From positions 1-14,531 of the forward strand of contig CAZSJY010000048.1 of NCBI GenBank assembly GCA_964607375.1: a stretch of DNA of 14,531 nt. Direction: 5' to 3'. How positions within the stretch are numbered: the stretch's first letter is position 1; the number at the start of each line of letters is the position of its first letter. The stretch is from JACNLC01 sp964607375. Lineage in GTDB: Bacteria > Fidelibacterota > Marinisomatia > SCGC-AAA003-L08 > JACNLC01. The position numbers and the translations under genes are program-made. Shown here in pieces: positions 7,250 through 14,494 of this stretch. Under the pieces are notes generated by a model. It had not been told where the DNA came from. It worked only from the letters and a program-made list of their open reading frames with translations, and searched no databases.

Positions 7250-8136
7250 AAATAACCCAATATTGTGAAAATTCTCAGTATAAACCGAAATGTTGATATA
7301 GGTAGCCATCTGTAGAATCTCCTGCTAAGCTTACCAATAAAATAAAACAATATTGTTAATACCTGTGCAAACTTCAACCAACGAATATTGTTTTTGAAAT
7401 AGTTTGGGTGTTTTTTGAACAACAAAGGTAAAACTGTCTTACCAAAATCTTCTAACCGACTACAGTGTGTGAAAAAATTAGGATGATTTTCGCGAACTAC
7501 AGATATATTGCTACAAAATCTCACTTTAGTATACTTAGTGTAAATTCGCAACATCAAATCTAGTTCTTGACCTCCGTAAGATTTAAAGTTTTCATCAAAA
7601 CCATTTACTTCTTCTAAAATATCTCTGCGAATTGATGCATTAGCAAATAGTACATTTTCTGGTGGAACACTATCACCTTTACTAAATCGATGAAGTCCTC
7701 TAGCTTTTCGATTTAGATAGTATCCAAATTTTTTATCAGAACTAGTGTAACTGATCAATCCACAAACCCCAGTAGTATTTGGATATTTAGTGAAGAAGTC
7801 TACATATCCCTTAATCCAATTTTCTGATAGGACAATATTAGCGTTTGTGAAAAGGCAGAATTCTCCTCTTGCTTTGGCAATACCGGAATTTCGTGCTGTT
7901 GACCGACCGCAATTTTCAGCATGTTGGACTATATGTGTTTCACACTGAAATTTAGCGGATTTCCAAATTTGAACAGAGTCATCTACAGAACCGTCATCTA
8001 CAAAAATCAATTCATAAGTATCTGTGTTTGCAGTTTGATTAATAAGAGATTCTATCAACTTTGGTAGTGAAGAACCTGAATTATATCCTATGATAACTAC
8101 AGAAATATTTGGATTAGATTCTTGTTTTATCTTCAC
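7240..8136 (-). CDS. GT2-family glycosyltransferase with degenerate DXD motif
   Basis: A GT-A fold family 2 glycosyltransferase, about 298 aa from the preferred start. The N-terminus (I-S-V-V-I-I-G-Y-N-S) and V-D-D-G-S-V-D-D are classic for nucleotide-sugar binding, and G-R-S-T-A-R-N-S-G-I follows as usual. The position of the metal-binding DXD is T-N-A-N-I (Asn98-Ala99-Asn100 from the GTG start), so both aspartates are asparagine. The usual GGED motif reads G-G-Q-E-L-D-L. A hydrophobic segment near the C-terminus suggests membrane association. There is no nearby ATG: GTG at 8136 makes a GTGA overlap with the upstream stop and is preferred, while a TTG at 8172 would give 310 aa and a 40-nt overlap. 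This is the last gene of the glycan cluster. Sugar specificity, and whether it is catalytically active, cannot be told. Confidence 0.85.
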   Translation of the reverse strand: MKIKQESNPNISVVIIGYNSGSSLPKLIESLINQTANTDTYELIFVDDGSVDDSVQIWKSAKFQCETHIVQHAENCGRSTARNSGIAKARGEFCLFTNANIVLSENWIKGYVDFFTKYPNTTGVCGLISYTSSDKKFGYYLNRKARGLHRFSKGDSVPPENVLFANASIRRDILEEVNGFDENFKSYGGQELDLMLRIYTKYTKVRFCSNISVVRENHPNFFTHCSRLEDFGKTVLPLLFKKHPNYFKNNIRWLKFAQVLTILFYFIGKLSRRFYRWLPISTFRFILRIFTILGYLKK

Positions 8137-9230
8137 AGAGTATCCAGCAATGTTGTTTTTTGTGTTTCCCAAACACAGTTTTCGAGGGCAAACTTCTGGT
8201 TAGCTTCTCTATTATAGGGTATGTTTAAAAGATTTGATGTCGTTTTAACAATTTGATAGATGTTAGATGGGTCGACAACCAAACCTGATGGATAATTATT
8301 GATAGCCTTTTTCATTTCAGGAAAATCACTTGCTACCACAGGAATTCCTACAAGAAAATATTCGTATAATTTATTGGGTAATGCATGAACATAACTTTTG
8401 CTAATAGGCTCAATCAATGAAAAACCAATATCTGCACTTTTTGTGTATGAAAGTAATTTGTTGTAAGGAACAGCACCGGTAAAAAATACTCTGTCGCTAC
8501 AATTTTTTTGAAAAGCATAATCTTTTATGTTTTGAGTAAAATCACCATTGCCTATAAAAACACAAACATAATTTGGAAAATGTTCTAACAAATCTATCAT
8601 TATTTTCAATCCACGACCGTATTGAATTACCCCTTGATACAAAAATATTTTTTGTTTTTCAGAAATATTAAACTTTTTTCTTAAATCAAAACCAGGAATA
8701 TCCAACATTTTAGATGAAGGTAGATTTTTTAATACAATCGGATTTGGAATTTTGGGATAGATTGATTTAAGGTAAACTCCATCACTTTTGGTAGTAACAA
8801 TAACCGCATCACATATTTTTATAAAATGCTTCTCAAATTGTGACCAAAAGAATTGATAAATTGGTTTGTTAGCAAGAGCACCAAGTTGAGAGTAAATTTC
8901 ACGAGAGTCAAAGACGATTTTAGTGGAATGCCTGAACTTTGATAGTGCACCCAAGGAAAACAAATCGCCAGAAATTAATGTATCAAATTTCTGATTGTGT
9001 AGTTTGTTAATAACTTCCTTGTGAAATTTCCAATACCGAAGCGGACCGCTTTGTTTAAATGATAAATCAATATGAAAAATGTTTGCTTCACGATATTTAT
9101 TTTCTCCCGAGGGATTTGCATCAATAACAAAAAGTTTATTACCCGAATCCAAAATAGTATTCGCCATATTCATACATCTTCCGTCAGTAAAAAAATCTCC
9201 TAAAAATATAATTCCGATGGTTTTACACAC
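8133..9230 (-). CDS. GT4-family (GT-B fold) glycosyltransferase
   Basis: 365 aa. The C-terminal half has the nucleotide-sugar-binding Rossmann pattern of GT4 enzymes: Y-Q-G-V-I-Q-Y-G-R-G, V-F-I-G-N-G-D, R-V-F-F-T-G-A-V-P-Y, and A-L-P-N-K-L-Y-E-Y-F with Glu290 as the conserved nucleotide-ribose-binding glutamate, then G-I-P-V-V-A-S-D. The N-terminal acceptor domain starts I-G-I-I-F-L-G-D-F-F-T-D-G-R. It is expected to transfer a sugar from a nucleotide donor to a lipid-linked or growing glycan at the cytoplasmic face. The start is a GTG at 9230 inside the last codons of the upstream GT2 (8-nt overlap) without a clear Shine-Dalgarno, so translation is probably coupled. The next in-frame Met would remove part of the Rossmann fold. 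Confidence 0.88.
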   Translation of the reverse strand: MCKTIGIIFLGDFFTDGRCMNMANTILDSGNKLFVIDANPSGENKYREANIFHIDLSFKQSGPLRYWKFHKEVINKLHNQKFDTLISGDLFSLGALSKFRHSTKIVFDSREIYSQLGALANKPIYQFFWSQFEKHFIKICDAVIVTTKSDGVYLKSIYPKIPNPIVLKNLPSSKMLDIPGFDLRKKFNISEKQKIFLYQGVIQYGRGLKIMIDLLEHFPNYVCVFIGNGDFTQNIKDYAFQKNCSDRVFFTGAVPYNKLLSYTKSADIGFSLIEPISKSYVHALPNKLYEYFLVGIPVVASDFPEMKKAINNYPSGLVVDPSNIYQIVKTTSNLLNIPYNREANQKFALENCVWETQKTTLLDTL

Positions 9231-10143
9231 TAGAATTCTCGCGTATTTTTCTAACGGTAACTAGAAGTTTGAAAATAAATTGCGGATATCCAAACGAGGT
9301 TATTAAAAAGTGGATAACATTCTTAAGATTCAATGGTGAAATGGAGAACGCTTTTATATAGAATAATCTTGCTTTTTTGAAATCATTTGCAGATTCCCAC
9401 AATCGAGCAATCCGACGATAATGATTGCTTAACACTTTGTTTCCAACAGTATTTTGTATTAACAACTTGTGTGTTTCTACAACAGATTGAAAAGTCATAA
9501 CCTCTGTATTAATATTTTCAGAGATTGAATTTTCGTGAACTATCCAGTCAGCAAGATATTCATCCACAGGAAAAAATATGGCACCTGTTTTTGCTAACCT
9601 AATTAAAAAATCCCATTCGTGGTCAAAGGTATTGTTCATAAATTTGGTTAAATCGTCAAATCGCTCTCGATTGATGAGCAAAGAATGAAATACAGGTCCT
9701 GATGAAGTTAGTAATTCAGCCAAACAATTTCCAGTATATCGCGACAAATTATGTAGAATTATATTTTCTTCTCGAATTTCATTGTAATTACATAGTACAA
9801 CATCCATTAGTGGATTTATTTGAAATACAGAAATTTGTTTTTCTAATTTATCTCCATGAATTGTATCATCTGAATCTAAAAATGAAAGATAACTCCCTAC
9901 GCATAACCTCACACCAAATTTGCGAGCATAATGACACCCACGGTTTTTGTCCAATTTATGATATTTTATTCGTTTGTCATTGAAATTAGCAACAATTGTT
10001 TTAGTGTTATCTGTTGACCCGTCATCTACAATAATCAATTCCCACTTTTCGTGAGTTTGCTTAACAACACTATCAATAGAATATTTTATTGTGTGAGCCC
10101 TGTTAAAAGTGGGCATTACTATGGATATTAATGGATCTTTCAT
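9223..10143 (-). CDS. GT2-family glycosyltransferase with intact DXD
   Basis: 306 aa GT-A fold enzyme. The start P-L-I-S-I-V-M-P-T-F-N-R-A, V-D-D-G-S-T-D-N-T around residue 40, and the metal-binding F-L-D-S-D-D with Asp90/Asp92/Asp93 are all intact, in contrast with the other GT2 in this cluster. F-D-H-E-W-D-F-L-I-R-L is the expected acceptor-side acidic motif. The donor sugar cannot be inferred. The ATG at 10143 overlaps the flippase stop in an ATGA (10140-10143), and the 3' end overlaps the GT4 gene by 8 nt. It is the third gene of the cluster and is likely cotranslated with its neighbours. Confidence 0.92.
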   Translation of the reverse strand: MKDPLISIVMPTFNRAHTIKYSIDSVVKQTHEKWELIIVDDGSTDNTKTIVANFNDKRIKYHKLDKNRGCHYARKFGVRLCVGSYLSFLDSDDTIHGDKLEKQISVFQINPLMDVVLCNYNEIREENIILHNLSRYTGNCLAELLTSSGPVFHSLLINRERFDDLTKFMNNTFDHEWDFLIRLAKTGAIFFPVDEYLADWIVHENSISENINTEVMTFQSVVETHKLLIQNTVGNKVLSNHYRRIARLWESANDFKKARLFYIKAFSISPLNLKNVIHFLITSFGYPQFIFKLLVTVRKIRENSSV

Positions 10144-11540
10144 CTGACTCTACGAACAACTATAAATCCAATAAATGCAAAACTTAGGAATATGCAAATT
10201 GAAAATAAAATTGAAAAACTGATAAAATAGTTTAACACATAAATCATCATTGCTAATATGAAAAATGTAGTAGTTGGTTCCCAGTAAAACGGGATGTAAA
10301 ATAGTTTGTTTACTTTATAATAGAGTGGAATTATCATTAAACCGAAAGAAACTGCAGTGGCTATTGCAGCACCCATTGCTCCAAATTTTGGTATGAGTAA
10401 AATATTAAGTATAACATTTGAAACTGCTCCCAACCCACGAAATACTGGCAATAATTTAGTTTTATTAGAGTAAAATATACCGGGCATCAATAAATGGTAA
10501 AAACCTAGAAAGATGTAACCCAACATAACAATAGGAATAATCTGAGAACTTTCCCAAAATTCTTCACCAATCAGATTAAATCCAAAAATACGAATTTGTA
10601 TCAATTTATCAATGAACAACACAGAAAATATCCAAACAGTCATTAAGAATACAGAAAAATATAATGCAATTCGAGCAAACATCTTTGGTGCATCTTTATT
10701 ATGTTCATTTTTCAGAAAAAACGGATCCCACCCAAGTTGAAATCCTGTAACTAAAAACAACATTAAACTACCGATTTTGTAACCAGCGCTGTAAACGCCA
10801 ACGGTTTCTACATTCGTCATCCACAATAAAATATATCGGTCAGACATATCCATCATAATTTGGAAAATTATCGCAGGAAATATTGGAAGCCCAAACCTAA
10901 GCAAGACTTTTAGTTTATCTACTGAAAATTTAGAAAAGTTTATATTTTGATAGAGTGTTGGAATTACAAGTAAAAAAGTAACAATTGAAGCAGAGAGGGT
11001 TCCATATAATGCTCCTGTTACTCCCATTTTGTATTTCGCAACTAAAATAAAATTTATGCAAAAAGTTAGTATGACATTCGTCATTGTGATAAACAAATAT
11101 CGAAACGGCTGATTGTTAGAACGAATAATAATAATAGACCTAAACGAAAACGTATCAAAGAATAGAATTAAAGCAGCAATTCGAAAGAAAATAGGTTGTG
11201 ATTCTTTAAGTAGAATTTCAGAAATTGGAGATGCGAAAACCCAAAATAGAGCAGAAAACAAAATTGCTGTTGTAGCAATAGATGCAAAAATTGTAGTGCA
11301 AATTGTTTGTTTGTCTTCAGTACTTTTGACATAATATTTCATCAGTGCTGAGTCGAGACCATAACTGTAAAATACTTGTGAAAAAGCGATGAAAGTGAAA
11401 ATTAGTGCATAAACTCCAAACTCTTGTTTTGTGAGGATATTAGTGAATAATGGTAGTAGTAAAAATGAAACAGCACGAATGGATACATATCCAATTCCGT
11501 AAACCAATGACTCTTTTCCAAACTGTTTGATTGCAGTCAA
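10140..11540 (-). CDS. Wzx-type polysaccharide flippase (MOP superfamily)
   Basis: 466 aa with about 14 hydrophobic segments spread over the whole length, the usual topology of MOP-superfamily oligosaccharide flippases. The N-terminus F-G-K-E-S-L-V-Y-G-I-G-Y-V and the segment T-N-I-L-T-K-Q-E-F-G-V-Y-A-L are typical of the polysaccharide-synthesis flippase family. It would translocate an undecaprenyl-linked oligosaccharide from the cytoplasmic to the periplasmic leaflet of the inner membrane. The start is TTG at 11540, 1 nt after the stop of the FemAB-like gene. No ATG occurs before the first helix, so a non-ATG start is well supported. The 3' end overlaps the next GT2 by 4 nt. Exporters of this family are not substrate-diagnostic. 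Confidence 0.92.
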   Translation of the reverse strand: MTAIKQFGKESLVYGIGYVSIRAVSFLLLPLFTNILTKQEFGVYALIFTFIAFSQVFYSYGLDSALMKYYVKSTEDKQTICTTIFASIATTAILFSALFWVFASPISEILLKESQPIFFRIAALILFFDTFSFRSIIIIRSNNQPFRYLFITMTNVILTFCINFILVAKYKMGVTGALYGTLSASIVTFLLVIPTLYQNINFSKFSVDKLKVLLRFGLPIFPAIIFQIMMDMSDRYILLWMTNVETVGVYSAGYKIGSLMLFLVTGFQLGWDPFFLKNEHNKDAPKMFARIALYFSVFLMTVWIFSVLFIDKLIQIRIFGFNLIGEEFWESSQIIPIVMLGYIFLGFYHLLMPGIFYSNKTKLLPVFRGLGAVSNVILNILLIPKFGAMGAAIATAVSFGLMIIPLYYKVNKLFYIPFYWEPTTTFFILAMMIYVLNYFISFSILFSICIFLSFAFIGFIVVRRVR

Positions 11541-11541
11541 A

Positions 11542-12522
11542 TTAAAAAGACTTTCGTATTGCTTTACGAATCATTCCCTTAGAGCCAAATTGTTCTTTAA
11601 ATCGAATTAATGATGGACTTGGTGAAAGTGGATTTTCCGCTTTAGGGTTTTGCGAAACACCAAAATCAAGAAATTCAAAACCAGATCGATTTGCCCATTT
11701 AATTGTTTCATAAATTTGAAGAGCTGATGGTTGCAATGATTCAAACTGATAATCAATCATATTGTAAAAAATAACTGCTGTTTTAGTGTTTGCAACAAAA
11801 TTTAGAGTTCCGCCAATTGGTTTGTCTTGGTAATACAACATCAAAAGGTGAAATTTGTCAGGAAACAGAGAATCCAATTTCAGCAATTCTTCTAAAGTGT
11901 GAGTTGGTTTCACTCCGTGTTTAGCTTTGTTATCCATTAAGATAGGATAATAATCATCATAATTTTTATTCCACTCAAAACGAAAATCCGAATTTGCCAA
12001 TGTATTATTGATATATCGTCGTTTTCGTTTTTGAACTTGTTGCAATGTCTCATCAAGTGAACCTGAAGTATTTATTGCACTTGAAATATAGTATTCTGCT
12101 GTTTCAAAATTATTCCAGTGAAGTGCGTACTCAAAAGTTTCGCAGTAGTCTTGATAATAAATCCTCGGAGTTGGTACAAAAAATGTTTCATTAAAGTTGT
12201 TTTTTTCACAATATTCACCGAAGGTGTTAATTATATCATCAGCTTTTTGATAAGATAGCTTTTGAAAAACAAATCCGCCAAAACTTGCTCCGGGGTGAGA
12301 ATATAAAATTCGTTTGTTATTATTAATAATCTCAGCTGCAGAAAAAATAGCAATGATATTTCCATTTTCTTCAAAAATTAGTGAATGATCAATAAATTCT
12401 CTATCAATGTGATAACATAAAAAATCTCTTAGATGAAAAATAGTACCATTGTTTGACTGTTTAACAAATGTATCCCACTTTTTTTTGTCTGATTGTTGAT
12501 ATTTTCTTACTGAAATTCCCAT
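11542..12522 (-). CDS. FemAB/GNAT-like acyl- or aminoacyltransferase
   Basis: 326 aa. It shows the double-GNAT layout of the FemAB-like family: an N-terminal domain with I-S-V-R-K-Y-Q-Q-S-D-K-K-K-W-D and G-A-S-F-G-G-F-V-F (residues 78-86), a basic helix K-R-K-R-R-Y-I-N near 165, and a second GNAT core with P-I-G-G-T-L-N-F followed by F-L-D-F-G-V-S. It ends with I-R-F-K-E-Q-F-G (306-313), a C-terminal signature common in these proteins. FemAB proteins transfer amino acids to peptidoglycan precursors, but relatives inside polysaccharide loci are thought to modify sugars or lipid-linked glycans. Its place as first gene of a glycan cluster favours the latter. The ATG at 12522 has a weak AGG upstream. 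The substrate is unknown. Confidence 0.82.
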   Translation of the reverse strand: MGISVRKYQQSDKKKWDTFVKQSNNGTIFHLRDFLCYHIDREFIDHSLIFEENGNIIAIFSAAEIINNNKRILYSHPGASFGGFVFQKLSYQKADDIINTFGEYCEKNNFNETFFVPTPRIYYQDYCETFEYALHWNNFETAEYYISSAINTSGSLDETLQQVQKRKRRYINNTLANSDFRFEWNKNYDDYYPILMDNKAKHGVKPTHTLEELLKLDSLFPDKFHLLMLYYQDKPIGGTLNFVANTKTAVIFYNMIDYQFESLQPSALQIYETIKWANRSGFEFLDFGVSQNPKAENPLSPSPSLIRFKEQFGSKGMIRKAIRKSF

Positions 12523-12633
12523 AAAACCTATAAATTAGCCCGAAGCATTAGCTTATAAAACAAGATAATTTACGGCATCAGGGCTTTCTTTTGGAATGCA
12601 AGTTTGTATTTATTCAGAAATTGAAGGAAATAT

Positions 12634-13911
12634 ATGAGTAACATAAAAAAAGTTTTTGCAAGACAAGTTTTTGATTCGCGAGGGAATCCAACTGTAGAAG
12701 TTGACATTAGATTAGAAGATGGTAGTTTTGGTAGAGCGATTGTTCCAAGTGGTGCATCAACAGGTGAACACGAAGCGGTAGAGTTAAGAGACCGCAATAA
12801 AGCCTATTTTGGGAAAGGCGTACTTACTGCCGTCAATAATGTAAATTCAGAATTAGCAAAAGCTGTAATTGGGATGAATGCAGACGATATCCGAGCTATT
12901 GATAACAAAATGATTACTCTAGATGGAACCGATAATAAATCACGATTAGGGGCAAATGCAATTTTAGGTGTTTCAATGGCAACTATTCACGCTGGAGCAA
13001 AATCAGCCAATAAACCATTATTTGAATATTTGCATTTAGGGGGGGATTTTGTAATGCCTGCTCCAATGATGAATATCTTGAATGGTGGAAGTCACGCTGA
13101 CAACAATGTAGATATCCAAGAATTTATGATTTTCCCACTCGGAGCAAAATCATTTTCTGAAGCTCTGCAAATGGGAGTGGAAACTTTTCATCATCTGAAA
13201 TCAGTACTAAATAAAAAGGGTTTAAATACATCGGTTGGCGATGAAGGTGGTTTCGCACCAAACTTGCGATCTAACGAAGAGGCAATTGAAGTAATTTTAG
13301 AAGCATCAGAGAAAACCGGGTACAAAATTGGTAGAGAACTATTTCTTGCATTAGATGTAGCAGCTAGTGAAATTTATACTTCAGAAAATAGAAATTATAA
13401 TTTAGCATCTGAAAACAGACATCTTTCATCAGAAGAAATGATCGAGTATTACAGTTCTCTAATCTCCAAATATCCGATTATTTCTATTGAAGACGGACTT
13501 GCAGAAGATGACTGGAATGGTTGGCAAAAATTGCAATCCAAGCTTGGAAGTAAGATACAAATTGTTGGAGATGATTTGACAGTAACAAATCCGAAACGAT
13601 TGCAACGGGCTATAGATGAAAAGACTATGAATGCAATTCTGATAAAACTAAATCAAATTGGTACAGTTACTGAAACTCTAGATACAATCAAATTAGCACG
13701 AGAAAATGGATTTGGAGCTGTTGTTTCTCATAGGTCTGGTGAAACTGAAGATACAACCATTGCAGATTTCACCGTTGCTGTTGGTGTCGGTCAAATTAAA
13801 ACAGGTTCGGCATCACGGACGGACAGAATTGCGAAATATAACCAGCTTCTTCGAATTGAAGAAGCACTTGGCAGTAAAGCAGTATTTTCTGATAAAGAAT
13901 TCTTAGGGTGA
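12634..13911 (+). CDS. eno: Enolase (phosphopyruvate hydratase)
   Basis: 425 aa, full length. It interconverts 2-phosphoglycerate and phosphoenolpyruvate in glycolysis; cytoplasmic. The three Mg2+ ligands are Asp241 (A-L-D-V-A-A-S), Glu286 (S-I-E-D-G-L) and Asp313 (V-G-D-D-L). The acid/base pair is Glu204 (G-D-E-G-G-F-A-P-N) and Lys338 (I-L-I-K-L-N-Q-I-G). The phosphate-binding S-H-R-S-G-E-T-E-D is at 365-373. The N-terminal block A-R-Q-V-F-D-S-R-G-N-P-T-V-E-V is invariant in the family. A clear AAGGA ribosome binding site (12624-12628) lies 5 nt before the ATG. The gene is divergent from the glycan cluster across a 111-bp spacer and shares a GTGA stop/start with the following divisome gene. 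Confidence 0.99.
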   Translation: MSNIKKVFARQVFDSRGNPTVEVDIRLEDGSFGRAIVPSGASTGEHEAVELRDRNKAYFGKGVLTAVNNVNSELAKAVIGMNADDIRAIDNKMITLDGTDNKSRLGANAILGVSMATIHAGAKSANKPLFEYLHLGGDFVMPAPMMNILNGGSHADNNVDIQEFMIFPLGAKSFSEALQMGVETFHHLKSVLNKKGLNTSVGDEGGFAPNLRSNEEAIEVILEASEKTGYKIGRELFLALDVAASEIYTSENRNYNLASENRHLSSEEMIEYYSSLISKYPIISIEDGLAEDDWNGWQKLQSKLGSKIQIVGDDLTVTNPKRLQRAIDEKTMNAILIKLNQIGTVTETLDTIKLARENGFGAVVSHRSGETEDTTIADFTVAVGVGQIKTGSASRTDRIAKYNQLLRIEEALGSKAVFSDKEFLG

Positions 13912-14228
13912 AGAAAAAAAGAAAATATCAATCCCGTAAAACCGGAAACAAAAACTATAAACTAATTCTAACTATTCTTATTGTTGGGGTATTGATTTTA
14001 ATGTTTAGTGATCTTGGATTAATCGATTATTTTTCTTTAAAGAAGACAGAAAAGGCACTAATTGCTGAAATCAGATATATGAAAAATCAGGCAGTAACAC
14101 TAAAAAGTGAATACACCAAGTTAACCACAGATGATGACTATATTATTCAAATTGCTCGAGAAAAGTTTAGAATGGTAAAACCTGGTGAAAAAGTCTTTAA
14201 AGTAATTGATAGACGAACAGTAGAATAA
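13908..14228 (+). CDS. FtsB/DivIC-type septum formation protein
   Basis: 106 aa bitopic protein. A basic cytoplasmic N-terminus (K-K-K-R-K) is followed by one transmembrane helix (~19-38), a coiled-coil stretch (~44-75) and the C-terminal motif I-A-R-E-K-F-R-M-V-K-P-G-E-K-V-F-K-V that is diagnostic of FtsB/DivIC. These proteins form a complex with FtsL and FtsQ that activates septal peptidoglycan synthesis at the division site. The start is GTG at 13908 within the enolase stop (GTGA, 13908-13911), implying translational coupling; no ATG lies before the helix. The eno-ftsB neighbourhood is also found in E. coli and many other bacteria, which supports the call. FtsB versus DivIC is only a naming matter here. 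Confidence 0.92.
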   Translation: MKKKRKYQSRKTGNKNYKLILTILIVGVLILMFSDLGLIDYFSLKKTEKALIAEIRYMKNQAVTLKSEYTKLTTDDDYIIQIAREKFRMVKPGEKVFKVIDRRTVE

Positions 14229-14250
14229 TCTTCACTCCACCTGCAACTTT

Positions 14251-14323
14251 AATTACGAATTAATAATTGCCTGCCCGCCAATGCTTTTCAGGCGGGGGAA
14301 TTAGAAATTTCCTATTCGTAATT
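14251..14323. repeat. Nested inverted repeat with G+C-rich core hairpin
   Basis: The outer arms are aattacgaat (14251-14260) and attcgtaatt (14314-14323), a perfect 10-bp inverted repeat. Inside them, CCCGCC (14274-14279) and GGCGGG (14291-14296) form a six-pair G+C stem with an 11-nt loop. A competing partner for the right core arm exists downstream: caggcgg (14289-14295) can pair with ccgcctg (14357-14363). Lying 23 nt after the ftsB stop, it could also stop transcription, but there is no T-run directly after the stem. Confidence 0.6.
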
Positions 14324-14325
14324 CT

Positions 14326-14352
14326 TAATTGATAATTCCTAATTATCAATTA
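14326..14352. repeat. 12-bp perfect A+T palindrome with 3-nt loop
   Basis: taattgataatt (14326-14337) and aattatcaatta (14341-14352) are perfect reverse complements around the loop cct. The palindrome sits 2 nt after the outer arm of the preceding nested repeat, so the two probably belong to one element. Confidence 0.65.
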
Positions 14353-14367
14353 CCGTCCGCCTGGCAA

Positions 14368-14403
14368 GTGGAATAAATCGAAGATTTGGTTCTGCTATTC
14401 CAC
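14368..14403. repeat. 8-bp inverted repeat
   Basis: gtggaata (14368-14375) and tattccac (14396-14403) are reverse complements with a 20-nt loop, directly downstream of the two larger palindromes. It may be chance or a further part of the same element. Confidence 0.35.
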
Positions 14404-14494
14404 AGGGTTTTCAAATTTTCGTTCATAAAACCACAAACCATTATTTATGCACCACGCTTTTCACGTCAGGTTGATTGGGGGTTGGCAACGCGTG

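Noticed and set aside
8341..8400. GT4 enzyme lacking the first Glu of the EX7E motif (His282 in its place)
   Set aside because: The A-L-P-N-K-L-Y-E form without the first Glu is common in this GT4 subgroup, so it is not a sign of inactivation.
12537..12585. AGCCC/GGGCT inverted repeat in the FemAB-enolase spacer as an operator
   Set aside because: Only five base pairs with a 39-nt separation; not distinguishable from chance.
12570..12797. Minus-strand 75-codon open frame overlapping the enolase start
   Set aside because: It is antisense to the invariant N-terminus of enolase and resembles no protein family I know.
14346..14441. 31-codon minus-strand ORF (MVCGFMNENLK...) as a small gene
   Set aside because: It ends inside the A+T palindrome, has no good ribosome binding site and looks like read-through of a repeat element.
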